Below, piece after piece: positions 6,591-14,730 of a DNA stretch of 32,630 nucleotides. The first letter of the stretch is position 1. Each line of letters opens with the position of its first letter. The stretch lies in assembly GCF_001591005.1 (NCBI RefSeq), contig NZ_BCTY01000042.1, positions 1 through 32,630 on the forward strand, given 5' to 3'. The position numbers and the translations under genes were made by a program. This stretch comes from Sphingomonas sanguinis NBRC 13937. Its GTDB lineage: Bacteria > Pseudomonadota > Alphaproteobacteria > Sphingomonadales > Sphingomonadaceae. The notes beneath the pieces were generated by a model that saw only the letters and a program-made list of their open reading frames with translations, ran no database searches and had not been told where the DNA came from.

Positions 6591-7655
6591 ATGTCCCTCG
6601 CCTCGCACGACCATCTCAGCCTGCCTCCCGAAGAGGTGGTGACCTTTTACGACCGGGCCAGCGGCGCAAGCGGCGTGATCGTCCTGCACTCGACGGCGCT
6701 CGGCCCGGCGGCGGGCGGGTGCCGGGTGTGGCGCTATGCGGGCAAGCAGGCCGCCACGGTCGATGCGTTGCGGCTGGCCGAGGGCATGGCGCTGAAGAAT
6801 GCGCTGGCCGAATTGCCCTTTGGCGGGGGCAAGGCGGTGATCTGCCTGCCCGACGGCCCCTTCGACCGCGAGGCGCTGTTCCGCACCTTCGGCCGGGAGG
6901 TCGCCGCGCTCAAGGGCCGCTATGTCACCGCCGAGGATGTCGGAACCGGCGTGGCGGACATGGAAAGCGTCGCCCGCGAAACCCGCCATGTCGCGGGGCT
7001 TCCGGCCCGGCGTGGCCAACCGGGTGGCGATCCCTCGCCCTGGACCGCGCTGGGCGTGTTGCAGGCGATGCGGGTCGCGGTCCGCCACCGGCTGGGCGCC
7101 GAACTGTCCGAGGTGACGGTGGCGGTGCAGGGGCTGGGCCATGTCGGCTTCGCGCTGTGCGAGATGCTGCATCAGGAGGGCGCGAAGCTGGTCCTGGCCG
7201 AGCCACGCAGCGAGGTCGCCGCCCGCGCCGCCGACCGGTTCGGCGCGATGGTGATGAGCAGCCGCGCGTTGCTGTCCGCCAAGGTCGATGTGCTGGCCCC
7301 CTGCGCACTGGGCGCGGTGCTGGATGCGCCAACGGTCGCGGGGCTGCGCGCATCGGTGGTGTGCGGCGCGGCGAACAACCAGCTGGCCGATGAAGAGGTG
7401 GCCCGGACGCTGGCGGCGCGGGGCGTGCTCTACGCCCCCGATTTCCTGGTCAATGCGGGCGGCATCGTGAATGTGGCGGGGGAATATCTGGGCTGGCGCG
7501 CCGCCGAGGTGCGTCGCCGCGTCCTGGCCATCGGCCCGCGCATGAAGGCCGTCCTGGCCCGCGCCGAACGCGATGGCGTCACCCCGCATCAGGCGGCGCG
7601 GGCCATGGCGCTCGACCGGATCGCCAATGCCCCGCGCATCCAGGCGGCGGCGTAA
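6591..7655 (+). CDS. Leucine dehydrogenase-type Glu/Leu/Phe/Val dehydrogenase
   Basis: A 354-residue NAD-dependent amino-acid dehydrogenase, close to the usual length of leucine dehydrogenases. The N-terminal substrate domain contains K69 (MALKNAL), K81 (GGGKAVI) and D116 (TAEDVGTG), the lysine pair and aspartate of the active site. The C-terminal Rossmann domain has VQGLGHVG followed by LVLAEP, where the acidic residue favours NAD over NADP. It oxidatively deaminates a branched-chain (or aromatic) amino acid to its keto acid and ammonia, or runs in reverse. The divergent Lrp-type gene is its likely regulator. Leucine, valine and phenylalanine specificity cannot be told apart by eye. Confidence 0.92.
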   Translation: MSLASHDHLSLPPEEVVTFYDRASGASGVIVLHSTALGPAAGGCRVWRYAGKQAATVDALRLAEGMALKNALAELPFGGGKAVICLPDGPFDREALFRTFGREVAALKGRYVTAEDVGTGVADMESVARETRHVAGLPARRGQPGGDPSPWTALGVLQAMRVAVRHRLGAELSEVTVAVQGLGHVGFALCEMLHQEGAKLVLAEPRSEVAARAADRFGAMVMSSRALLSAKVDVLAPCALGAVLDAPTVAGLRASVVCGAANNQLADEEVARTLAARGVLYAPDFLVNAGGIVNVAGEYLGWRAAEVRRRVLAIGPRMKAVLARAERDGVTPHQAARAMALDRIANAPRIQAAA

Positions 7656-7754
7656 GACTATTCTTTTGCTGCGAGGGGAAGTGGCAGGACCTCAGCCGAG
7701 GGCGGTGGTTTCCACCCCAGGCTACTCGAAAGTCGGAGATGCCCCCTTCCCTCG

Positions 7755-7947
7755 CCCCTCGTAGAGGGGAGAGGGTTGCGCAGACTGGGCCTTTGCGAAA
7801 GCAAAGGCTTAGTCGGAGCTGGGTGAGGGTGAAGCGCTCGCAATGCGAGCGTGCGAGCCGTTGTCTCGCTCAACCCCTCACCCAAGCTGCGCTAGCCAGC
7901 AGGCTGGCAAGCTCCGCTAACCCTCTCCCCTATCCAGGGGAGAGGGG
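7755..7947. repeat. Branched palindromic intergenic element
   Basis: This gene-free stretch between converging genes (7656-8009) is built from nested inverted repeats. The outer arms GGGGAGAGGGTT and AACCCTCTCCCC (7766-7777 with 7919-7930) enclose GGGTGAGGG/CCCTCACCC arms. Four or more self-contained hairpins occur: CCCCTC-gta-GAGGGG at 7755-7769, CCTTTGC-GAAA-GCAAAGG at 7790-7807, CGCTCGC-aat-GCGAGCG at 7835-7851, GCCAGC-ag-GCTGGC at 7895-7908, and CTCTCCCCT-atcc-AGGGGAGAG at 7923-7944. No coding sequence is convincing here. It may act as a bidirectional terminator or be a decayed mobile repeat. Confidence 0.7.
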
Positions 7948-8009
7948 AAAGATGGGCTTCATCAATATCGATTGGCCATAAAGCCATCTATGGCAGCGCG
8001 CTCCGTGGA

Positions 8010-8474
8010 TCACGGATTACGCGGCGTCTCGTCCCGCTGGCGCTGGGCGTTGGCCGCGCGGTTTTCGCGGACGCGCTGGGCGAAGCAACCGGTCGCGCCG
8101 CCCGCGCCGACCGCCGAGCAGCTGCCGATGCTGTTGACGCCCGTGCCCTCGTTCAGCGTGCCAGTGGCGCGCGCCGCCCAGCTTTCATTCTCCGGCGTCA
8201 CCTGAAGCTCGCGCAGTTCCTTGGGCACGCGGAACTGCTCCTCCGCACCGCGCCGGACACAGACGACGATCTCGTTGCCCTGATTGTCGGTTGGGCACCG
8301 TTCATTGCCGAACAGGGTCAGCACGCCATTGATGGGGGCGTTGCGCGACACCTCGCCCGGCGCCTGCACCGGCTTGGGCTTGATCGCGCCCGGGGCCGCG
8401 ACCTGTTGCGCCATCGCCGGGCCCGCGATCATCGTCGCAGCCAGCAGCGCAGCGGTCCATGCTCGGTTGCTCAT
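8010..8474 (-). CDS. Small exported protein of unknown function
   Basis: A 154-residue protein beginning MSNRAWTAALLAATM with a signal peptide likely cleaved after AMAQQ (about residue 22). The mature part is polar, with proline-rich APGAIKPKPVQAPG, then four cysteines (in NERCPTD, IVVCVRR, IGSCSAV and TGCFAQ), consistent with two disulfides in the periplasm, and a charged Gln/Arg-rich end. A strong GAGAGAGG ribosome-binding site precedes the ATG. It follows coq7 by 23 bases and is last in the ctpA-dsbB-coq7 run. I recognise no named family. Confidence 0.82.
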   Translation of the reverse strand: MSNRAWTAALLAATMIAGPAMAQQVAAPGAIKPKPVQAPGEVSRNAPINGVLTLFGNERCPTDNQGNEIVVCVRRGAEEQFRVPKELRELQVTPENESWAARATGTLNEGTGVNSIGSCSAVGAGGATGCFAQRVRENRAANAQRQRDETPRNP

Positions 8475-8497
8475 CCTCTCTCTCCCGCTTCGCCCGG

Positions 8498-9040
8498 TCA
8501 GACCCGCTTGGCCGCCGCGATGGCAACCTTGCAGCCCGCCCGGATCAATCCGTACAGCAGCGGATAGGCGATCGCCTCCTCCGCGCCCGCGCCCAGCGCA
8601 TGGTCGCGATGCTCCAACTCCTCGGCCTGGAAATCGGCAATGGCGTCGGACAGTTCCGGATCGCTGTCGCCCAGTTGATCGCGCTGCGCCTGGTAATGTT
8701 TGTCGATCTCGGTCTCGACCGCCGCCGTGCACGCCATCGCCGCCTTGGGCCCGATCGCCGCCGTCACTGCGCCCAGCGCAAAGCCCGCCTTGTCCCAAAA
8801 GGGCTGGAACAGCGTCGGACGCACGCGGCGCTCGGCGATCATCCGATCGAAAAAGGCGCGGTGGCGCTCTTCCTGCTCGGCCATGTGATGGATCGCGCGC
8901 GCGAATGGATGGCGGTCGCCCAGTACCGCCAGCTGCCCGGCATAGATGCGGGTCGCGCCATATTCCCCGGCCTGGTCGACGCGGACCATAGCCTTCATCG
9001 ATTCCCGCCGGTCGCCCGGCATCCAGCGGAGCTGGCTCAT
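8498..9040 (-). CDS. coq7: Demethoxyubiquinone hydroxylase Coq7
   Basis: A 180-residue di-iron monooxygenase that hydroxylates demethoxyubiquinone in the penultimate step of ubiquinone synthesis, at the inner membrane. The ferritin-like ligand motifs are present: E in AGEYGATRIY (about 26), E-x2-H in AEQEERHRAF (about 56-59), E in VETEIDKHY (about 109), and E-x2-H in AEELEHRDHA (about 140-145). The ATG overlaps the stop codon of dsbB by four bases (ATGA), indicating translational coupling. An in-frame extension further upstream is antisense-like and was not used. Confidence 0.95.
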   Translation of the reverse strand: MSQLRWMPGDRRESMKAMVRVDQAGEYGATRIYAGQLAVLGDRHPFARAIHHMAEQEERHRAFFDRMIAERRVRPTLFQPFWDKAGFALGAVTAAIGPKAAMACTAAVETEIDKHYQAQRDQLGDSDPELSDAIADFQAEELEHRDHALGAGAEEAIAYPLLYGLIRAGCKVAIAAAKRV

Positions 9041-9531
9041 CGTGCCTTCCTCATCAACACCAGGATCGCCGCCGCACCACCCAGCGAGAAGATCGCGTTG
9101 AACCCGGCGAGCGAAATCCCGCCCAAGGTCCATTGCGCGACATCGCAACGGATGACCGGCGCCTTCAGGATCGCATTCAACCGGTCGGCGGCGCTCCCGC
9201 CCGTGAAACTCACCGTCGAGGTGCAGGCGGTAAAGCCCTGCCACCAGCCATATTCGACCCCGGCATGGGCGACACCGATCGCCCCCGACACCGCGATCAA
9301 CAACGCCGCGAGGATGACAAGCGATCCCCGGACGCTGCGCTGGGGCACGAAGAAGGCGAGGAAGGCGGGCACCAGCGCGGCATAATGCGGCCAACGCTGC
9401 CAATGGCACATCTCGCACGGGTAGAGGCCGCCGAACAGCTGGCTGCCCCACGCCCCCGCCAGCAGCGCGACGGGCAGGCCAAAGGCGATCCAGTTCGCCA
9501 GGCATTCGTTGCGGGTGCGGGTGACGGCCAT
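9037..9531 (-). CDS. dsbB: Disulfide bond formation protein B (DsbB family)
   Basis: About 164 residues with four transmembrane helices. The first periplasmic loop holds the C-x-x-C redox pair (YPCEMCHWQRWPH) and the second holds the other pair (FTACTST and VIRCDVAQW), as in DsbB, which reoxidises DsbA and passes electrons to ubiquinone. A GTG two codons upstream (9537) overlaps the ctpA stop codon, so the start could be 9537 or the ATG at 9531. It is directly downstream of ctpA and overlaps coq7, linking a quinone-using enzyme with a quinone-making one. Confidence 0.93.
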   Translation of the reverse strand: MAVTRTRNECLANWIAFGLPVALLAGAWGSQLFGGLYPCEMCHWQRWPHYAALVPAFLAFFVPQRSVRGSLVILAALLIAVSGAIGVAHAGVEYGWWQGFTACTSTVSFTGGSAADRLNAILKAPVIRCDVAQWTLGGISLAGFNAIFSLGGAAAILVLMRKAR

Positions 9532-9533
9532 GG

Positions 9534-10883
9534 TCACTTTACCGGCGGCTTGGTGGCGGCGGCGATCTGGGCCGGACCGCCCAGGCGGGCGATGGTCTTC
9601 AGCGCGTAATAGAGCTGGAAGTCCTCGATCCCCTGCTTCTTCAGCTGCTCCGGCGTCATCGTAAAGCGCGGGTCGGTCTTGGTATCCTCTTCCAGGATCG
9701 CGTTATCGGCCTTCACCTCGTTGATCAGGTGGCGGCGCAGATCGGCCTCGCGGAAGACGGGGCGCGTCTTGTAATCGGGATCGGAGATTTCGGGCACCTT
9801 GATGTCCGGCTCGATCCCGCCCTCCTGCACCGACCGGCCCGACGGCGTATAGTAACGCGCGGTGGTCAGGCGCAGCGCCGTCTCCGGCCCCAGCGGCAGC
9901 AGCGTCTGCACCGAGCCCTTGCCGAAGCTGCGCTCGCCCATGATGAGCGCGCGGTGGTGATCCTGCAGCGCGCCCGCCACGATCTCCGACGCCGAGGCGG
10001 TGCCCGAATTGGTCAGCACGATGACGGGCAGGCCATGCGCATCGTCGCCGGGCTTGGCGTAGTAACGCTCGATATCCGACTTCTCGCGCCCGCGCTGCGA
10101 CACGATCTCGCCGTGGTCGAGAAAGGCGTCGCTGACCGCGATCGCCTGGGTCAGCAGGCCACCGCCATTGTCGCGCAGGTCGACGACATAGCCCAGCGGC
10201 CGATGGCCCAGCGCCTTGTCGATCGCCATGATCGCCGCGCGGGTGTCGGCACCGGTATTCTCGGAGAAGGTGTTGATGTTGATATAGCCGACATCGCCGC
10301 GCACCTCCCACTTCACCGGGCGCTGGACGATGACCTCGCGGGTCAGGGTCAGCTCGATCGGCTTGTCGCGGCCGGGGCGCACGATGGTCAGCTTGATCTT
10401 GGTGCCAGGCTTGCCGCGCATCTGGCCGATCGCTTCGTCCAGCGACTGGCCATAGATCAGCTTGCCGTCGATATGGGTGATATAGTCGCCCGACTTCACG
10501 CCCGCACGGCCCGCCGGGGTATCCTCCTGCGGCGCGATGACCTTGATCGCGCCATCCTCCATCGAGACGGTCAGGCCCAGACCGCCATAATTGCCCTCGG
10601 TCTGGATCTTCAGGTTGTCGAAGTCGAGCGCGTCGACATAGCTGCTATGCGGGTCGAGCGAAGCCAGCATCCCCTGGATCGCACCCTTGATCAACGTGTC
10701 GTCGTCGACCTTGTCGACATAATCGGCCTTGATCCGGTTATACACGTCGAGGAACCGGTCGAACTGCCGCACGGTCGAGCTGTCCACCGCCGCCATCGCG
10801 GAGGTCGTGATCGGCACCATGGCTAGCGCGCCGACGATGGCAGTAGCAGTCAGAAGCGGACGTTTCGCAAACGAACGGGGCAT
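9534..10883 (-). CDS. ctpA: C-terminal processing protease, S41 family (CtpA)
   Basis: A 449-residue periplasmic serine protease. A signal peptide or anchor occupies residues 1-33 (KRPLLTATAIVGALAM), followed by a PDZ domain at about 95-180 (GNYGGLGLTV, SGDYITHIDG) and the S41 catalytic core at about 190-370. The nucleophile is S297 in NSGTASASE and the base is K322 in RSFGKGSVQ, 25 residues apart as in other CtpA proteases. Such enzymes trim or degrade envelope proteins, including peptidoglycan hydrolases. The start at 10883 is preceded by AGGA and gives a proper signal peptide; an upstream ATG at 10949 in the same frame does not. First gene of the ctpA-dsbB-coq7 run. Confidence 0.95.
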   Translation of the reverse strand: MPRSFAKRPLLTATAIVGALAMVPITTSAMAAVDSSTVRQFDRFLDVYNRIKADYVDKVDDDTLIKGAIQGMLASLDPHSSYVDALDFDNLKIQTEGNYGGLGLTVSMEDGAIKVIAPQEDTPAGRAGVKSGDYITHIDGKLIYGQSLDEAIGQMRGKPGTKIKLTIVRPGRDKPIELTLTREVIVQRPVKWEVRGDVGYININTFSENTGADTRAAIMAIDKALGHRPLGYVVDLRDNGGGLLTQAIAVSDAFLDHGEIVSQRGREKSDIERYYAKPGDDAHGLPVIVLTNSGTASASEIVAGALQDHHRALIMGERSFGKGSVQTLLPLGPETALRLTTARYYTPSGRSVQEGGIEPDIKVPEISDPDYKTRPVFREADLRRHLINEVKADNAILEEDTKTDPRFTMTPEQLKKQGIEDFQLYYALKTIARLGGPAQIAAATKPPVK

Positions 10884-11201
10884 CGAGGGTCCTGGACCAG
10901 ATAAGCGGTCCGCCTGTGTAGCGGGAAGCCGGACGCAATCAAAGCGCAACCGTGCTGAACGAGGGGTGAGCGGGGTGGGCTATCGGGGATGACGAACGGC
11001 CAGGGCCTATGCTGTACAATTCCCAAAATATGGTGGACCGGGAACATGGAGCGGTTCCAGAATTCCAATTGGATGGGAGATGGGAAAGAAAAGACGGCGC
11101 GAAGCGCCCTCCATTGTCCCACGCTCCGGACCCAGACGGCACCACGGCGCGCAACAGACAAATCCCGTTGACTCTTAATTCTACATATGTTGTCATTCGG
11201 C
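10884..11201. other. Gene-free control region between ctpA and the PadR gene
   Basis: About 318 bases that must hold the ctpA promoter (minus strand) and the padR-type promoter (plus strand). It is less GC-rich from about 11010 onward. A short GGCGC-gaa-GCGCC hairpin lies near 11095. I see no supported coding sequence; the open frames here have no ribosome-binding site and no family resemblance. Confidence 0.5.
11168..11196 (+). promoter_or_regulatory. Candidate promoter and operator of the PadR-type operon
   Basis: TTGACT (11168-11173) and TGTCAT (11191-11196) are separated by 17 bases. The palindrome ACATATGT (11183-11190) lies between them; PadR regulators bind inverted repeats of ATGT/ACAT type. 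If correct, transcription begins near the ATG at 11202, giving an almost leaderless message. Confidence 0.4.
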
Positions 11202-11504
11202 ATGGCACGGAACAGGCAACCCTCGAAACAGATGCGCCTCCTCTTGGCGGCCCTGTCGGCCCAGCGCAGCGAATGGCGCCACGGCTATGACCTATTGAAG
11301 GACACGGGGTTGTCATCGGGCACGCTCTATCCCCTCTTGATGCGGATGAGCGACAACGGGCTGGTCGAGGCCGAATGGCGCGAGCCTGCGCAACCCGGAC
11401 GCCCGCCCCGCCATTTCTATCGACTGACCGCGAACGGTTTCGCGCTGGCGATGGAACTGACCAGCGGAGACGGGACACTTTCCAGCAAGGAGGTGCTGGC
11501 ATGA
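11202..11504 (+). CDS. PadR family transcriptional regulator
   Basis: A 100-residue winged-helix protein. The typical PadR core is visible: HGYDLLKDTGLSSGTLYPLL (a signature in which a helix is followed by GTLYPxLxRM), NGLVEAEW, then the wing GRPPRHFYRLTANG. PadR proteins are repressors, often of adjacent membrane-protein or efflux genes. The gene overlaps the following membrane-protein gene by four bases (ATGA). The start at 11202 (MARNRQPSK) is preferred because the candidate promoter covers the alternative ATG at 11187. It is encoded opposite to the flanking ctpA and envC genes, in an accessory patch. Confidence 0.9.
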   Translation: MARNRQPSKQMRLLLAALSAQRSEWRHGYDLLKDTGLSSGTLYPLLMRMSDNGLVEAEWREPAQPGRPPRHFYRLTANGFALAMELTSGDGTLSSKEVLA

Positions 11505-12145
11505 GGATGTCATTGTCCCAGGCGATCATGGCGATCGCCACGGCGTGCATGGGTGAGGACCGTCAAACCTGGTCCCAGGCGATGAATGCCGAATATCATA
11601 GCGCAGCCGCCGAGGGGCAGGGACTATCCTTTGCGGCTGGCTGTTTCGTTGCGGCGTGGCGGGAAATGTTGGGCAGCGCTGCAGGACGGTTCGTCCTCAC
11701 TAGCTATGCCGTCGCGCTGGGCATCATGGTTCCGATGGCCACGATCGAGATCGGCTGCGCGGTCTTGGGCTTCCCCTATCTCTATCCCGATCAGCATGGC
11801 CTTCCGGGTGCGCTCCTCGTCGGCGGTTCCCATGAGGCGTTGCTGCGCCCCACCTATCTGGGAGCCATTCCGGCAATGGCGCTCGTTCAACTCATGGCTG
11901 GGGCCGGGCACCTGCGGCTCGCATGGTCGCTGCTGGAGCGCGACTGGTCCAGCGCGCTTCGCTGGTCGTTGTGGACGCTGGCCGGAATGACCACGCTCGT
12001 CATCTTCATGGGAGTGTTCTTCCTCGATAGCCGTCAGGCGCTCTTGCAGGGCTGCGTCGTCGGGATCGAGCTGGCCATCCTCCTCGTCATCATGCGTCGG
12101 TACGCCGAGCTTCACCGCTTCGCTCCAACCGAGCATCCCGGCTGA
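11501..12145 (+). CDS. Membrane protein partnered with the PadR regulator
   Basis: A 214-residue protein with a soluble N-terminal 65 residues (SLSQAIMAIATACMGEDR, MNAEYHSAAAEGQGLSFAAG) followed by about four transmembrane helices near 69-90, 120-145, 158-177 and 183-200. The ATG at 11501 overlaps the PadR stop and is preceded by a strong AAGGAGGTG ribosome-binding site, so the two are translationally coupled. PadR genes are often followed by such small membrane proteins of unknown role; I do not recognise the family. The arrangement implies that the regulator controls its level. Confidence 0.85.
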   Translation: MRMSLSQAIMAIATACMGEDRQTWSQAMNAEYHSAAAEGQGLSFAAGCFVAAWREMLGSAAGRFVLTSYAVALGIMVPMATIEIGCAVLGFPYLYPDQHGLPGALLVGGSHEALLRPTYLGAIPAMALVQLMAGAGHLRLAWSLLERDWSSALRWSLWTLAGMTTLVIFMGVFFLDSRQALLQGCVVGIELAILLVIMRRYAELHRFAPTEHPG

Positions 12146-12288
12146 TCCTCTAGCCCACGAACGACGGACGATCGAATGCGAAGCTTCGGGGTCATGATCC
12201 CGGAGACGGTGAAGGCACGCCTACGGGTTGCCGATCACAGCCATTGCCCACGCTGAGGCGATGCCTCGGCTATCCATGGAGAGGTTGC

Positions 12289-12816
12289 ATGCTGCGTTTG
12301 CCTTTACATCGCTCAACTATATTTCTGGCCGCTGCCGCGACGATCGCAGGCCTCGCCAGCGAAGCCGTCGCCCAACCGGAACGCGTTCGATCAGAGGCAG
12401 CAGCGCCATCACCTTTCATGGGGCGATGGGAATTGGACCTGACGCGCATGCCCAGCACCTACGGACCGCCTCCCAGGCGGGTCGTCTACAGCTTTCAGGA
12501 CATCGGTGAGGGCACGTGGCGGATGATCGTCGACATTACCGGTCAGGACGGCAGCGTCCGGCACATGGCGGCATCTTATCGTCCAGATGGAACGATCGCG
12601 CTCAGCGAGGGAGAAACGAGCGAGGCGGACAGCGTGGCCGTCATGACGCCGACACCCAACGTGCTTGTGCTCAATATCGCGAAGGCAAAGAGGCTGGGAT
12701 CGGTGCGGGTCTACATCGTGTCGGCGAACGGCAACGAAATGACCGAGTCCGCAGCGGGCCTGACCGATAAGGGAGAGCCATTCGTCCGCAACTTCCACTA
12801 CAGGCGATTGCGCTGA
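12289..12816 (+). CDS. Secreted protein of unknown function
   Basis: A 175-residue protein with a signal peptide (LPLHRSTIFLAAAATIAGLA, cleavage near ASEAVAQP at about 29). The mature part begins with a short GRWELDLTRMP segment, reminiscent of lipocalin-like or DUF-type proteins that report a fixed mass gain in extracted matrix, followed by beta-rich sequence. The ATG at 12289 has a GGAGAGG ribosome-binding site eight bases upstream, better than the in-frame ATG at 12244. It lies 143 bases after the PadR-partner gene. Function unknown. Confidence 0.75.
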   Translation: MLRLPLHRSTIFLAAAATIAGLASEAVAQPERVRSEAAAPSPFMGRWELDLTRMPSTYGPPPRRVVYSFQDIGEGTWRMIVDITGQDGSVRHMAASYRPDGTIALSEGETSEADSVAVMTPTPNVLVLNIAKAKRLGSVRVYIVSANGNEMTESAAGLTDKGEPFVRNFHYRRLR

Positions 12817-12989
12817 AGTACTGGCTGCGCCCCCGGCCCGACCACCCAAGTGCGCGGCAGGGTCGGGGTCAACGACGAGCCGTCTGAACCGCATGCCGGT
12901 CATTAGAGCGGCATCGATCACAATCATCCGTCTCAGCCGCGTGCGTGCCACGCCACGGAGGCTGTCGGCCCTCATGCAAAGGCAAAGCC

Positions 12990-13313
12990 ATGAAAAGATC
13001 ATGGGTCCTGAACGCACTTCTGCTGTCCGCCTGTGCCACGCCACGCACGACGCCGCATTCACCGCCCGACATGGTGGTGCGCTACGCCGACCTCGCGCTC
13101 GAGACCTCGGCTGGGCGGACCAAGCTCGTGGAGCGCGTAGACCGAGCAGCTCGAGACTTCTGCGATGCGTACGATCCGCAGGACGAAACTGCGATCTTTG
13201 ACCCGCATCTTGCCAGCGCTCGATACTGCCCCGGTTATGCGATCCTTTTGTTCATGAACAAAGCACCTGCGTCCGTACGCCGCGCGTATCGTGGAGGTGT
13301 CGGTAACAAGTAA
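12990..13313 (+). CDS. UrcA-family-like small lipoprotein
   Basis: A 107-residue protein. The N-terminus MKRSWVLNALLLSACATP is a lipoprotein signal with lipobox LLSAC, so the mature protein would be lipid-anchored at Cys15. The following VVRYADLALETSAGRTKL and ERVDRAARDFC match the UrcA family seen in sphingomonads (VRYaDLdLst..G...L..RId.AA..vC), with a second cysteine in SARYCPGY. UrcA proteins have no established biochemical role. The ATG at 12990 has AAAGG nearby. Last gene of the plus-strand accessory patch. Confidence 0.78.
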   Translation: MKRSWVLNALLLSACATPRTTPHSPPDMVVRYADLALETSAGRTKLVERVDRAARDFCDAYDPQDETAIFDPHLASARYCPGYAILLFMNKAPASVRRAYRGGVGNK

Positions 13314-13565
13314 GCCGATCTTGCCACCGGGCTCTGATGCTTCCGATTGCGAAACGGCCAGCGATACCCACAGGCCTCAATCTGGGAGTCAGCAGCAGGA
13401 ATGTGATCTCAAGGATCAAACGGGTAGCGATCGGTCCGTCTCGCTTCCCGAAATTGCCGGTTGCAAACGACGAAACGGGAGGGATCAGGCTGGGCAAATG
13501 ATCGCATTCCGGGGCGGGCCTGCGGCTTATCGGATCATAGTCCAGCAAAGATGCGAAACCTGCCC

Positions 13566-14726
13566 TCACCCCAGGATCGCGGCGATGTCCATCGGTCGTC
13601 CGTCGCGACGCAGTTCCACGGTCATGCGCGGCTCGACACCGTTATGCCCCCGCCCTGCACGGCCCAGTACCGCACCCGCCGCGACGCGCTGCCCCGGCTT
13701 GACCGCAATGCCCCCAAGACCCGTCACCAGACTGGTCCAGCCCGCGCCGTGGTTGACGATCACGATGCCGCCATAGCCCCGGAACACGCCCGCATAACGC
13801 ACCTCACCGCCCGCGGGCGCGACGACGAGGGCGTAGGGCACGGTCGCCAGCGTGATGCCGCGCGCGCGGACGCCAGCGTCAGAAATCTCGCCGAAGCCGC
13901 CCGCGACCTTACCCTTGACCGGCAGGCGATAGGTGCCCTGCGCGATGGCCGGACCCATGACACCGGGGGCGAGCGGGCGCGAGACGGGTCCCGGCAGCGC
14001 CAGCAGTTCGCCTGCCGTCGCCTGCGCCTCGCCACGCTCGGCCATGCGGTCGACGATGTCGCGCGCCGCCTCGCCCAGCGCCAGCGCGCGGTTGGACTCG
14101 TCGACCGCCACCTGGCCCAGCGCCTCGGCCCGGTCGCGGTGGCTGGCCTCCAGCTTCGCGAGCGCCTGGCGTTCGCTTTCCAGCTTGGTCGTGGTCCCGG
14201 CCAGCGCCCGCGCCGCCACGGTCATCTGCGCCTGGACCCGGCGGGTCGCCGCCAGCTCGCTGCGCACCCCCGCCGATCGCGCGGCGATGACGGGGGAAAT
14301 GGTGCCGAAGACCGCACGGACATGCGCCAGATCGGCGATCGATCCCGGCTGCGCCACCGCCGCCACCGGGGGACGCGCCGCCATGCTCTGCATCGCCGCG
14401 AGCAGATGCGCGAGCGGTGCCTGCGCCTTGGCCAGCCGCGCCTGTTGCTGTTCGAGCAGCCCGGCGACGAGATCGACCCGCGCGCGCGCCGCCGTCACCT
14501 CCGCCTCGGCTGCCGCGACACGCGCGGCCATGGCGCGTTCCTTGGCCTGGGCGATGGCCGCCGCATCGCGCTCGGCCCCCGCTTGTTTTTCCAGCGCCTG
14601 GGCCCGCGCCTGCGCCGCCGCTGCGCCGACCCGTGCATCGGCCAGGCGGCGCTGGTCGGCGGCGATGTCGGTCGCGCCCAGCAGCGCCAGCCCCGTCATC
14701 GCCAACATGGCCCGGCGCAACCGCAC
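13566..14726 (-). CDS. envC: Murein hydrolase activator EnvC-type, degenerate M23 protein
   Basis: About 386 residues: signal peptide (GTG start, RLRRAMLAMTGLALLG), a long alanine/glutamine-rich coiled coil (about 25-245, for example LEKQAGAERDAAAIAQAKER), and a C-terminal LytM/M23 domain (about 265-386). In that domain the zinc-binding H-x-x-x-D motif is replaced (ARGITLA) while NHGAGW remains, the pattern of EnvC-like activators of cell-wall amidases rather than active peptidases. The GTG at 14726 starts four bases after the rlmH stop, which favours coupling; an ATG at 14708 is possible. It is the last gene of proA-nadD-rsfS-rlmH-envC. Confidence 0.9.
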   Translation of the reverse strand: MRLRRAMLAMTGLALLGATDIAADQRRLADARVGAAAAQARAQALEKQAGAERDAAAIAQAKERAMAARVAAAEAEVTAARARVDLVAGLLEQQQARLAKAQAPLAHLLAAMQSMAARPPVAAVAQPGSIADLAHVRAVFGTISPVIAARSAGVRSELAATRRVQAQMTVAARALAGTTTKLESERQALAKLEASHRDRAEALGQVAVDESNRALALGEAARDIVDRMAERGEAQATAGELLALPGPVSRPLAPGVMGPAIAQGTYRLPVKGKVAGGFGEISDAGVRARGITLATVPYALVVAPAGGEVRYAGVFRGYGGIVIVNHGAGWTSLVTGLGGIAVKPGQRVAAGAVLGRAGRGHNGVEPRMTVELRRDGRPMDIAAILG

Positions 14727-14730
14727 GCCC

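Noticed and set aside
7755..7947. CRISPR-like array in the repeat region
   Set aside because: The repeated units are inverted, not direct, of unequal length and without regular spacers; no cas genes are present.
13252..13569. 105-codon open frame on the minus strand upstream of the UrcA-like gene's end
   Set aside because: No ribosome-binding site, no recognisable sequence, and it overlaps the end of the UrcA-like gene. The 252 bases 13314-13565 are better called non-coding.
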